DNA of 64,000 nucleotides from Planctomycetota bacterium (GTDB lineage: Bacteria > Planctomycetota > UBA8742 > UBA2392), in assembly GCA_003576915.1 (NCBI GenBank), contig QEVF01000005.1, positions 158,293 to 222,292 on the forward strand, read 5' to 3'. This document shows, in pieces, positions 24,257-32,756 of the stretch. A program made the position numbers and the translations under genes. The stretch's first letter is position 1. Each line of letters opens with the position of its first letter. Under the pieces are notes generated by a model that saw only the letters and a list, made by a program, of their open reading frames with translations, made no database searches and was not told the DNA's origin.

Positions 24257-25630
24257 TTACTCCGCCGCGTCGCCTTCAAGCAGGCCGTACATCTTGCGCT
24301 TTTCCCAGAGGTTCTTGCGCGAGATGCCCAGGATCGAGGCGGCTTCCTCAATCTTGCCGTCCGTCATCTTCAGGACGTTCTGGATGTGCGCCTTCTCCGC
24401 CGCGGCCACAACCTCGCGCAGGGTGCGGCGGTCGTCGCCCGGCGTCTTGACCTCACTGCCCTCCGGCAGCGACTGGGAAAAGTCGCGCAGGAAGTGTTCT
24501 TTGCGCAGCACCCCCCCGGCGGCGCCAAGCGCAATGGCGCGCTGCACGCTGTGTTCCAGCTCGCGCACGTTGCCGGGCCAGCGGTAGGCCACGAGGGCGG
24601 CCATGGCCTCGGGCTCGACGCTCAACTGGCGCGTGCCGGCGTAGCGCTTGATGAAGTGCTCGACCAGCACGGCAATGTCGCCTTCACGCTCGCGCAGCGG
24701 CGGCACCTGCAGGTCAATGACGTTGATGCGGTAATAGAGGTCCTGGCGGAACTTTCCTTCATGCACGAGCTTGCGCAGGTCCACCTTGGTGGAGGCAATC
24801 ACGCGGATGTTGACCTTGATGGGCTTGTCGCCTCCCAGGCGCTCGATTTCGCGTTCCTGCAGCACGCGCAGCAGCTTGGCCTGGGTGTCGATGGGCATGT
24901 CATCAATGTCATCGAGGTAGATGGTGCCACCGTTGGCCTGCTCGAAGCGGCCGATGCGCCGGGCCGTGGCGCCGGTGTAGGCGCCGGGCTCGTGGCCGAA
25001 GAGTTCATCCTCGAGCAGATTCACGTTGGCAATGTGGCAGCCGACCTTGATAAGCGGCCCGGCCTGGCGCGGGCTGAGCTGGTGGATCGTGGTCGCGATG
25101 ACTTCCTTGCCGGTGCCGTTCTCGCCCTGGATCAGCACCGAAAAATCGCTCTCGGCGATGGTGCGGATGTCGTCGTAGAGCCGCTTCATCTGCGGGCTGC
25201 TGCCCACCATCTTGTCGAGGCGGAACTCGGTTTTGACCTCCTGCTGCAGCTGCACGAACTTGCGCTCGGTGTGCTGGCTCTGGGCGTAGCCGTTGCAGAG
25301 CAGGACGACTTTCTCGTTGTTGAAGGGCTTCTCGACGAAGTCCTTGGCGCCCAGCTTCATGGCCTCGATGGCGCGCTCGGTGGTGGCATTGCCGGTGATC
25401 ATCATGACGATGATGTCCGGGTGTTTTTCGCGCGCAAAGCGCAACAGGCTCATGCCGTCCACCTTGGGCATCACGATGTCCGTGATCAGGCAGTCAAACT
25501 TCTCCTTGCCCAGGGCTGCCATGGCTTTTTCGCCATCCTCGACGGCAGTCACGCTGTGTCCCGCGTCTTCCAGGTCTTCGGAGAGCGTGAGGCGGATGCC
25601 GCGTTCGTCGTCTGCGAGCAGGATTTTCAT
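24257..25630 (-). CDS. NtrC-family sigma-54-dependent response regulator
   Basis: 457 aa: receiver (Asp7-Asp8 acidic pocket, phosphoacceptor Asp51 in LITDIVMP, Lys101 in EKPF), AAA+ domain and Fis-type HTH (EEAASILGISRKNLWEKRKM). AAA+ motifs: Walker A GENGTGKE (169-176), sigma-54 loop GAYTGA (216-221) in place of the common GAFTGA, and Walker B GGTIYLDDIDD (235-244), where the second acidic residue is Asp instead of Glu. It should bind sigma-54 polymerase, but with altered ATPase geometry. It lies 2 bp downstream of the dppC-like gene in the same unit. No cognate histidine kinase is adjacent. Confidence 0.9.
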   Translation of the reverse strand: MKILLADDERGIRLTLSEDLEDAGHSVTAVEDGEKAMAALGKEKFDCLITDIVMPKVDGMSLLRFAREKHPDIIVMMITGNATTERAIEAMKLGAKDFVEKPFNNEKVVLLCNGYAQSQHTERKFVQLQQEVKTEFRLDKMVGSSPQMKRLYDDIRTIAESDFSVLIQGENGTGKEVIATTIHQLSPRQAGPLIKVGCHIANVNLLEDELFGHEPGAYTGATARRIGRFEQANGGTIYLDDIDDMPIDTQAKLLRVLQEREIERLGGDKPIKVNIRVIASTKVDLRKLVHEGKFRQDLYYRINVIDLQVPPLREREGDIAVLVEHFIKRYAGTRQLSVEPEAMAALVAYRWPGNVRELEHSVQRAIALGAAGGVLRKEHFLRDFSQSLPEGSEVKTPGDDRRTLREVVAAAEKAHIQNVLKMTDGKIEEAASILGISRKNLWEKRKMYGLLEGDAAE

Positions 25631-25632
25631 GG

Positions 25633-28086
25633 CTAGCGCCCGCGCAGCTTGGGATTGAAGGCCTCGCGCAGGCCCTCACCCAGCAGGTTGAAGGAGAGCA
25701 CCGTGATCAAGATGGCGAGTCCGGGGATCCAGGTAAGCCACGGGGCGTCAAAAATGTACTCGCGGCCCTCGCTGAGGATCTGGCCCCAGGTGGTCTGCTC
25801 GGGCTTGGCGCCGATGCCCAGGAACGAGAGCGTGCTTTCCGCCAGCACCGCGCCGGCTACGCCGATGGACGCACTGACCAGCACCGGGGAAATCGCGTTG
25901 GGTACCAGGTGCCGCCAGATGATGCGGAAGTCGGACAGGCCCAGTGAGCGCGCGGCCTGCACGAAGTCCTGCTCGCGCAGGCTCAGAATTTCCGCGCGCA
26001 CAAACCGGGTCGTGCCCATCCAGCTCGTGAGGCCGATGACACCCATGGTGATGAACACATCCTTCTCGAATATGGCCAGGATGGCCAGGATCAGGAAGAT
26101 GACGGGAATGGTCATCATGATCTCGGTGAATCGCATGACCAGGTCGTCCACCGTGATGGTGGGCAGGAACAGGCCCTTGACCGGAAGCTTGGTGTCCGTG
26201 ACGGAGGCCTGGCCCGAGGCCATCAGGGCCAGGGCCGCCACGGCCAGCAGCAGATACAGGAAAGTGGCCATCAGGAAGTGGCTGGTGATGCGATAGAGGC
26301 CGTAGCGATACTGGCCGCTGAGCAGTTCCGCGCCGCGCAGGGTGGTCAGGGCGTTTTTGGCCTCCGTGTCGAAACGGATCACGAAGCGTGTGCGCAACTG
26401 GCCGCGCCGGTCCATCAGGTCGTTGCTGCCCTGAACCTTGAGCAGAGGCAGTGACTTCTTCGCGTCCTCCGCGCTTTCATTGCGGATGGCCTGGAGCCTG
26501 GCCACATCGTCGGCGGCCGACTTGGCGGCCGCCTTGAGCCCCTCCTGGGCCGCAGCCAAACGCTTCTGTTCGGCCTGCAGGTCGGCCAGACCCGCATCCT
26601 CGCGACTTTCCTTGGCCAGCGCTTCAACCATGGGCTCCAGGGCGGCGAGACGTTTGGCGACCTCTACGTCCTTGAAGTCCGCTTCCGCCTGCTTCCAGGC
26701 GCGCACGGCCGCCTCAAGGTCGAATTGCGCCTTGCGCATGGTGGCGGCATCCTTGACATCTGCATCGAGCAGCGCGACCAGGCTCTGTTCGGCCTTGTCC
26801 AGGGCGGCCACTCGCTGGCTCAGGGGCTCTTCAAGGGCGGCCGATACGGCCTCAACGTACTTCTGGCGCGCGGCACCGATTTCACGCATGCGCTTGGTGC
26901 GCTTCTTGAGTTCGACCGGGTCGAAGGTGGAGGCGCGGGCTGCGTAGTGCGCTGCTTCAAGGCTCGCCGTACGGCCTTCTTCGTTTTTGCCGGATTTGAA
27001 AAGCTGCTGGGCCAGGGCGCTGGCCGCCTTTTCATCCTGCAGGGCCTGCTCGTGACGGACTTTGAAGTCGTCCACGAATCGTTCGAGGTGCTCGGCACGC
27101 TCCTGCTGCTCCTGGTGCAGCCGTTGCGCCTCAAGCAGCGCGCTGCGGAACTTGCGGATTTCGAAACGGCCCACCTGCAGGTCGAGGCGGCGCGTGCTGA
27201 CCTCAAGGCGGAACTGGCGGCCATAGATCCAGGCCGGAAGGTCCTTCTGCTCCAGCAGATTGGAGATGTTCTTTGGGTCGGCCTCTTCAAACTCCTTGAA
27301 CTCGCGGCCCGCGTCGCGCAGGTCCAGCAGCAGTTCTCTGGCCTGACGATGGGTTTCGAGGGCCGCCTGATGCACCGCGCCCTCCGGCGTCTGGTTTTCC
27401 GTGCGCCAGTTGAACCAGGAAACAGCGCCGAAGAGCAGCGCGGCCAGCGTGAAAAAGCCCACGGTTCGCCAGCGCTGGCCCGCCACGGCAAGCAGGAACT
27501 GGAAGGCAAAGAGCAGCGCTCCGACGGTGAAGCAGACCCAGGCTGGAGTTGTGATGCCCGCTGCCAGCATGACGCCCCAGGCGAGAAACAGCATCAGCGT
27601 CGCGAACATCGGCAACCCGACGCGGTTGCGCCCGAAAAAACCGGCAATGCCGCCCAGTGAAATGCCCAGAAAGACGGAAATGCCCACGGCCAGAAAGCCG
27701 ATGGTCAGCGAGATGGAACTGCCCGCCCAAAGCCGCGCCAGCACGTCGCGCCCGAGGTTGTCGGTGCCGAGCCAGTAGGTCTTGTTGTGATCGACGCTGC
27801 TCCGGGAGGCGGGGGGCAGGAAGGTGTCTTTGAGTTCGGGCTGGTGGGGGTCAAGGACGGCGTTCTTGATGACCTCGGACTTGAAGCGGTCACCGACGAG
27901 GCTGGCCTCCTCCATTCGGATGAGGTCGGCGGCGTCGGCCTTGCGGCCAACGACCAGGGAGCCGGAAACCGCAGCCACGCCCAGCAGTACGATGGCGATG
28001 AACGAGAGCAGGGCGGGCTTGTTGCGCACGAAAAGGCGCAGGGCGTCGGCCAGGGGTGAGGAAGACTTGCGAGGTTGGTCGGACAT
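25633..28086 (-). CDS. DppC/OppC-type ABC permease with ~490-residue TM/coiled-coil insertion
   Basis: 817 aa against ~300 for the family. Residues 1-152 are the normal N-terminal half: TM1 (24-45), GTDNLGRDVLARLWAGSSIS and TM2 (126-150). Residues ~644-817 are the normal C-terminal half: DDLVMRFTEIMMTIPVIF, the EAA loop EQDFVQAARSLGLSDFRIIW (705-724) that docks on the ATPase, and ESTLSFLGIGAKPEQTTWG. Between them lie three extra hydrophobic segments (158-179, 182-202, 208-225), a ~370-residue mostly coiled-coil stretch (230-600) and a fourth segment (606-624). Four extra helices keep the topology of the permease core. By the positive-inside rule the coiled coil would be periplasmic. It forms a unit with dppB and a large binding protein. 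No ATPase subunits are in the window. Confidence 0.88.
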   Translation of the reverse strand: MSDQPRKSSSPLADALRLFVRNKPALLSFIAIVLLGVAAVSGSLVVGRKADAADLIRMEEASLVGDRFKSEVIKNAVLDPHQPELKDTFLPPASRSSVDHNKTYWLGTDNLGRDVLARLWAGSSISLTIGFLAVGISVFLGISLGGIAGFFGRNRVGLPMFATLMLFLAWGVMLAAGITTPAWVCFTVGALLFAFQFLLAVAGQRWRTVGFFTLAALLFGAVSWFNWRTENQTPEGAVHQAALETHRQARELLLDLRDAGREFKEFEEADPKNISNLLEQKDLPAWIYGRQFRLEVSTRRLDLQVGRFEIRKFRSALLEAQRLHQEQQERAEHLERFVDDFKVRHEQALQDEKAASALAQQLFKSGKNEEGRTASLEAAHYAARASTFDPVELKKRTKRMREIGAARQKYVEAVSAALEEPLSQRVAALDKAEQSLVALLDADVKDAATMRKAQFDLEAAVRAWKQAEADFKDVEVAKRLAALEPMVEALAKESREDAGLADLQAEQKRLAAAQEGLKAAAKSAADDVARLQAIRNESAEDAKKSLPLLKVQGSNDLMDRRGQLRTRFVIRFDTEAKNALTTLRGAELLSGQYRYGLYRITSHFLMATFLYLLLAVAALALMASGQASVTDTKLPVKGLFLPTITVDDLVMRFTEIMMTIPVIFLILAILAIFEKDVFITMGVIGLTSWMGTTRFVRAEILSLREQDFVQAARSLGLSDFRIIWRHLVPNAISPVLVSASIGVAGAVLAESTLSFLGIGAKPEQTTWGQILSEGREYIFDAPWLTWIPGLAILITVLSFNLLGEGLREAFNPKLRGR

Positions 28087-28098
28087 GCTTCGCTTCCT

Positions 28099-29106
28099 CT
28101 ACGAGAGACGCACGCGCGGGTCAGCCACGCTCAGCAGGATGTCGGAGACGAGAATGCCGATCAGCGTAAGGGCCGAGCCCACGAACAGGCTGGTCATCAC
28201 GATGTAGATGTCGCGCTGGAAGACGGCCTCGAAGACCCAGCGGCCGAGGCCCGGCCACGAGTAAATGGCCTCGAACACGACGGAACCGCCGAAGATGGAG
28301 GGCAGCAGTCCCGCCAGCATGGTGATGAAGGGCAAGGAGGCCGGTCGCAGGGCATGTTTGTAGTAGACCTGGTCATCGTCCAGGCCCTTGGCTTTGGCGG
28401 TGCGGATGTAGTCCTGACCCATCACCTCCATCATCTGGCCCTTCACATAGCGCGTGAGCGTGGCCACGCCGGTCAGGGCCCCGACGAAGGCCGGAATGGC
28501 GATGTGCCAGGTGCGGTCGAAGAAAGCGCGTGGTCCTTCCAGCTCCACGCCGATGGTCTCGGGCGAGACGATGGGGATGCCCAGGGTCTTGGTCACGAAT
28601 CCGATGATGAGAATGGATATCCAGAAGCCGGGAAAGGCGATCAGCGTGTAGCTGAGCACGGTGATAGCCCGGTCCTGGACTGTATTTCGCCGCAGCGCCG
28701 AATAGATGCCGATGGGGAAGGACAACGACCACACCAGCAGGGTATTCACGATCACCAGGGGCAGGGTCACCAGCATCTTGCGCCACATGGTGGGCAGCAC
28801 GGCTTCCTTGGAGGTCTCGCTGGTGAGCTGCCAGGAGTAGTTGTCTCCGCCGCCGAACTGCTTGCTGACGACGGCGCCGAAGTCGGAGAAGAAGCGCGAA
28901 TAGAAATCGGTGTACTTCTTGACGACGGGGTCGTCATAACCGATCTCATCGCGGCGTCGCTCAAGGTCGGCGGGTGTCTTCTTGGGGTCAAGCTGGCTGG
29001 CCAGGGGATCGCCCGGCGCCAGAGCGACGATCAGAAAGCTGAGCACGCTGACGATCCAGAGCGTCAGGGCCATCTGGAACAGGCGACGAACAATATAGGA
29101 GAGCAT
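28099..29106 (-). CDS. DppB/OppB-type peptide ABC transporter permease
   Basis: 335 aa, normal length. The N-terminus MLSYIVRRLFQMALTLWIVS with SFLIVALAPGDPL is typical of DppB. The EAA loop is GQDYIRTAKAKGLDDDQVYY with the conserved AKGL, followed by HALRPASLPFITMLAG and VVFEAIYSWPGLGRWVFEAV. Residues ~45-100 (KKTPADLERRRDEIGYDDP and onward) are a periplasmic loop. It forms the translocation pore with the dppC-like protein encoded 12 bp downstream. The substrate (oligopeptide, nickel or sugar) cannot be told. Confidence 0.92.
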   Translation of the reverse strand: MLSYIVRRLFQMALTLWIVSVLSFLIVALAPGDPLASQLDPKKTPADLERRRDEIGYDDPVVKKYTDFYSRFFSDFGAVVSKQFGGGDNYSWQLTSETSKEAVLPTMWRKMLVTLPLVIVNTLLVWSLSFPIGIYSALRRNTVQDRAITVLSYTLIAFPGFWISILIIGFVTKTLGIPIVSPETIGVELEGPRAFFDRTWHIAIPAFVGALTGVATLTRYVKGQMMEVMGQDYIRTAKAKGLDDDQVYYKHALRPASLPFITMLAGLLPSIFGGSVVFEAIYSWPGLGRWVFEAVFQRDIYIVMTSLFVGSALTLIGILVSDILLSVADPRVRLS

Positions 29107-29116
29107 CGGGGGGGCC

Positions 29117-31666
29117 TTATCGCTTGTAGTCCTGTTCTGACCATTGAGGGGCTGTTTCGACCCGCTTCAGTTCGCCGAAGAAGTACACCATGTTCGCGCG
29201 GGCATTGCGGATGAAGTCGTGGTTCACGGGCCGGTTCTCGTACACCGGCTTGCCGTCCTTCTCGCCCACTTTCTTGCGCCAGACGATACGGCTGTCCATG
29301 ACGCTGGTGCCCAAAGGCGAGTAGAGGAAGACATAGGGGAAGTCCGCCGCGATGGTGCGGAAAATGCGGTGGCTCATTTCGACCTGTTTGTCGCGGTCGT
29401 AGACCTTCAGAATGGCATCCATCAGCCGGTCGGCTTCAGGATTGGCGTAGGCCGCGAGATTCAGACCGCCGGCAGTGGGCCAGCAGGTCGAGTGCCACAG
29501 CTGGCGGCTGTCATGGTCGATGCCGCCGGACCAGCCCAGCACACAGACGTCAAACTTCAGCGCCATCACATATTGCTGAATGAAGACGTTCCACTCGTAT
29601 TCCTTGTAGTCGACCTCGACGCCCAGCTTCTCCCAGTTCTGTTTGGCCAGCAGGGCGTTGTTCTTGCGCACGCCGCCGCCCGTGCTGTTGATGAATTCCA
29701 GGCGCAGGGGTTTGCCGTCTTTGCCGATGAGCTTGCCATTGACGTCCTCGAAGCCGCACTCCTTCAGGATGGCCTTGGCTTCCGCGACGTCAAAGGGCAG
29801 GTACTTGATCTTCTCGGTCTTGCCCTTGCGCTCGACCTTTCGGCCCTGGGCGTCGGTTCCGTCGCTGCGCCAGGTGTGTTCGATCATGTGGTTCTGGTCG
29901 TACCAGGGCAGCACGGGGTAGGCGGGCCCGTTGATGCGCACCCCCTGGTTGTAGACCACGTACTTCAGGATCTGCTCCACATCAATGGCCATGGACAGGG
30001 CCAGTCTCACCCGCTTGTCCGAGAGTTGCGGCTTGGAGCAGTTGAATGAGAGATATTCATACTGGTTGGGCATGCGCTTGATGACGCTGTATTCCTTCGT
30101 CTTGGCCTCATAGCGCTCGACCTGGAACTCGCGCGGGCTGTAGACGTCAAGGCCGCCCGTGTTGAACACCACTTCCGCCGTCTCGCGGCCCATGTTGGGG
30201 TCAAACACATAGTAGTCCAGGAACTGGTACTCGGGCTTGCGGTCCCAGTAGAACTCGTTGCGGCGCAGGCGGCAGCGGCTGCCGTTCTGCCACAGGGGAA
30301 GGGCGTCGCCGTTTAGGGGTTCAATGACCATGAACCCGTTCATGGAGGGCCAGGCGCGGTACTCGCGCTCCCGGCTCACCAGGTACTTCATGGGATTGTA
30401 CACATTATGATTCAGGCCCACGTCCGCGGGTCCCTTGCCGCGCCGGACGGCCTCTTCCTTCCAGGCCATAAGGTTCCAGCGGTGATAGGGCAGGAGCTGC
30501 CCGGCAAGATCGTACAGTGCGGGCGAGTAAAGCTCGCCGTAGACGACTTCGAGTTTGTAGGGGTCGTCCTTGAACACGCGCACTTCGTTGATGCTGGTGT
30601 AACTGGACATGCGCGGACTCTTGAAGTCCGGATTCTTCAGGAATTCGAAGGTCAGCTTGGCGTCCCGCGCGGTGCAGTCCGGCCCCTTGCCCCACCAGTA
30701 GCCCTTGTCGCCGAAGGTGTCCTTCTCGGCGTAGTTGGCCACTTCATATCTGGCTTCCTCGGGCTTGGCGACGAGGCTTTTGGCCTTCAGCTTGGCGAGG
30801 GCCTCTTTCTCGGAGTCGGCATAGACCCAGCCGCAGGGATCGCCGTTGCACCAGGCCTGCCAGACGCGTTCACGCTTCTCAAAGAAGGGCCCGTCCACCC
30901 AGGGAATGCCCTTGCGGATATGGAACTCGATGACAGGCGAGTGGGAGGCGGGCGTGGTGTCCAGCTTGGAAAGCGCCTCCTTCAACGTCTCCGTCAGCGC
31001 CTTGTCGGTGAGCTTGTCGCGGGTTTCCGTGGAGACGCGCTTGAGTAACTCCTCCGCGTCAAAACAGGGCCAGGGCTTGCGGCCCAGTTCCGTCTCGAGC
31101 AGGGCTTCAAACTCCGGCTCGATGGCCTGAGTGATCTGGCCCTTGACGGGTTCAGGGGCAAGCATGAAGCGGACCTTGGCCAGTTGGGGAATTTCAAGGA
31201 CCTCCTGGCCCTCGGGCGCGTTCTCGCCCGCGGCCAGGGTCTTGCCTGTGGTCAGGTTCAGGCGCACGGGACTCTTGGCGTCGGCAGCGCCGGCAAAGGA
31301 TTTCAGCCGCGCGCCCAGCAGCTTGCGCAGCCGCGCCTCGAAGTCGGCCTGGGTCATGTCCTCGGGCAGATAGCAGGTGATGTCATGTTTGACGAGCACC
31401 GTCTCGGCGAGTCCGGGTTCCAGCTCGTACATGTGGTTGGTCTTGACCAGGCCCTCGTAGAGATACTGGCTGATGGTGGAGTCGCTGGTCTTGGTCGAGG
31501 TCCAGGGGTTCATGTCCTCGGGGTTGGCGCCCATGTACAGCATCAGCCGGTTGAGGCGGCTGTCGTTGTCAGAGACGGAGTCCTGGTCCGGCACCCAGAA
31601 AACGGACTGAGCCAGGAACACAAGAAGGGCGACGGGCACGATGACCAGCGAGCGTTTGATCCACAT
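29117..31666 (-). CDS. Oversized peptide/nickel-family extracellular solute-binding protein
   Basis: 849 aa; SBP_bac_5 proteins usually have 500-600. An uncleaved or weakly cleaved N-terminal hydrophobic segment (SLVIVPVALLVFLAQSVFW) lacks a Cys lipobox, so it may stay anchored in the inner membrane. The family pattern is visible but stretched: YLYEGLVKTNHMYELEPGLAE near residue 80, then about 160 extra residues before VIEFHIRKGIPWVDG, about 60 more before CTARDAKLTFEFLKNP, and a normal C-lobe (KQNWEKLGVEVDYKEYEW, WHSTCWPTAGGLNLAAYANP). Five cysteines occur in the extra parts. First gene of the minus-strand run dpp-ntrC-dinB-ccm, with a good Shine-Dalgarno (AGGGAGAGG). Both it and the DppC partner carry large inserts. 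Confidence 0.88.
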   Translation of the reverse strand: MWIKRSLVIVPVALLVFLAQSVFWVPDQDSVSDNDSRLNRLMLYMGANPEDMNPWTSTKTSDSTISQYLYEGLVKTNHMYELEPGLAETVLVKHDITCYLPEDMTQADFEARLRKLLGARLKSFAGAADAKSPVRLNLTTGKTLAAGENAPEGQEVLEIPQLAKVRFMLAPEPVKGQITQAIEPEFEALLETELGRKPWPCFDAEELLKRVSTETRDKLTDKALTETLKEALSKLDTTPASHSPVIEFHIRKGIPWVDGPFFEKRERVWQAWCNGDPCGWVYADSEKEALAKLKAKSLVAKPEEARYEVANYAEKDTFGDKGYWWGKGPDCTARDAKLTFEFLKNPDFKSPRMSSYTSINEVRVFKDDPYKLEVVYGELYSPALYDLAGQLLPYHRWNLMAWKEEAVRRGKGPADVGLNHNVYNPMKYLVSREREYRAWPSMNGFMVIEPLNGDALPLWQNGSRCRLRRNEFYWDRKPEYQFLDYYVFDPNMGRETAEVVFNTGGLDVYSPREFQVERYEAKTKEYSVIKRMPNQYEYLSFNCSKPQLSDKRVRLALSMAIDVEQILKYVVYNQGVRINGPAYPVLPWYDQNHMIEHTWRSDGTDAQGRKVERKGKTEKIKYLPFDVAEAKAILKECGFEDVNGKLIGKDGKPLRLEFINSTGGGVRKNNALLAKQNWEKLGVEVDYKEYEWNVFIQQYVMALKFDVCVLGWSGGIDHDSRQLWHSTCWPTAGGLNLAAYANPEADRLMDAILKVYDRDKQVEMSHRIFRTIAADFPYVFLYSPLGTSVMDSRIVWRKKVGEKDGKPVYENRPVNHDFIRNARANMVYFFGELKRVETAPQWSEQDYKR

Positions 31667-31859
31667 GGCGCCTCTCCCTGCCTTCGCGCGCAGCCAGTCC
31701 TGTGAAATTGGACCCCTTGCTGTCGCTTCGCGGCGTACAAGCTAGACTTCGCCCGCGCGCTCTGGCTCGGGCATTCCTGAAAGGTTCCTGGTCCTTGAAC
31801 GTGCCGCAGGGTTTTGAAGGAACCATAAAACCAGCAATCCAAGAGGCAAGCACCAAAAA

Positions 31860-32261
31860 ATGGCCACCGAACGTCGAATTGCCCGCATTGAAAGCCGCAT
31901 CCGCCAGGAAGTGGCGGAGCTGTTCATCCGCGACCTCAAGGACCCCCGCATGAAGGGCCTGGTCAGCATTACACGGGTCAAGGTGGCCCGTGACCTGGGC
32001 CACGCCCGCGTATTCTATACGGTGCTGGGATCGGAGCGGGACCGGCGCACCGTGGCCCGCTTCATTGAATCGGCCCGCAAGTTCGTCCAGGCCCATGTGG
32101 CCTCGCGCCTTGACCTGCGGGTGGCGCCCATCGTCGAGTTCACCTACGACGATTCCATTGAAAAGCGTTCCTCGGTGTCTAAGCTCATAGACCAGGCCAT
32201 CGCAGCCGACAAGGCCGCCGCAAAGTCTTCGCGCCGTAAGAGTTCTGACGAGGAAGAGTAA
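31860..32261 (+). CDS. rbfA: Ribosome-binding factor A
   Basis: 133 aa. ATG 31860 follows CAAGAGGCA. A KH-like fold with family segments ESRIRQEVAELFIRDLKDPR, GLVSITRVKVARDLGHARVF and VASRLDLRVAPIVEFTYDDS. The C-terminal tail is Lys/Ser/Glu-rich and disordered. It assists late 16S rRNA processing and 30S maturation, especially in the cold. It is not in the usual nusA-infB-rbfA-truB cluster: here it is followed after 19 bp by fur and is divergent from the binding-protein gene. Confidence 0.92.
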   Translation: MATERRIARIESRIRQEVAELFIRDLKDPRMKGLVSITRVKVARDLGHARVFYTVLGSERDRRTVARFIESARKFVQAHVASRLDLRVAPIVEFTYDDSIEKRSSVSKLIDQAIAADKAAAKSSRRKSSDEEE

Positions 32262-32280
32262 GCTCGCCACGGGGTAATGC

Positions 32281-32754
32281 ATGGCCCAGAACAAAGAGCC
32301 GCAGGCCAGCGCCGACGCGATTTTGGACAAGCTCGACGCCTTCTTGCGCACCAAGCAGCTCAAGCTCACTTCGCAGCGACGCCAGATCGTCGAGAAGATG
32401 CTGGAGATGCCCCGGCACTTCACTGCCGACGACCTCGTGGACTCTTTCGTCGGACAGCGCCCCAGAGTCTCCAAGGCCACCGTCTACCGCACCCTCTCCC
32501 TGCTTTCCGAGGGCGAGATCCTCGAACAGCATGACTTTGGCGAGGGCCACCGCCTCTTTGAGCTGGCGCTCGGACGCTCCCACCACGATCACCTGTGCTG
32601 CACGAAATGCGGCAAGATCATCGAGTTCTTCAGCGAAGAGATGGAAAATCTGCAGGACAAGATCGCCCACAAACTGGGCTTTCACCCCACCTCCCACAGT
32701 CAGAAGATCTACGGCACCTGTCGCGAGTGCTGGCGCGAAAGCAAACGGGATTGA
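32281..32754 (+). CDS. Fur family metalloregulator
   Basis: 157 aa. An N-terminal winged helix (LTSQRRQIVEKML, with recognition helix KATVYRTLSLLSEGEIL) and a metal-binding C-terminal dimerisation domain. HHDHLCCTKCGKIIEF supplies the regulatory-site histidines and one CxxC. A second CxxC is in YGTCRECW, giving the structural Cys4 zinc site. Whether it is Fur, PerR or Zur cannot be decided from motifs alone. The Rieske gene begins 2 bp after its stop, so it is co-transcribed with the Rieske and cytochrome b genes, which would tie respiratory-complex expression to metal or peroxide status. Confidence 0.88.
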   Translation: MAQNKEPQASADAILDKLDAFLRTKQLKLTSQRRQIVEKMLEMPRHFTADDLVDSFVGQRPRVSKATVYRTLSLLSEGEILEQHDFGEGHRLFELALGRSHHDHLCCTKCGKIIEFFSEEMENLQDKIAHKLGFHPTSHSQKIYGTCRECWRESKRD

Positions 32755-32756
32755 GC

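Noticed and set aside
24008..25636. 542-codon plus-strand frame over the NtrC-type gene
   Set aside because: Antisense to a complete receiver-AAA-HTH protein.
31667..31859. Sigma-54 or sigma-70 promoter for the dpp-ntrC-ccm unit
   Set aside because: No GG-N10-GC element of the TGGCACG-N4-TTGC type and no well-spaced -35/-10 pair could be found by eye.
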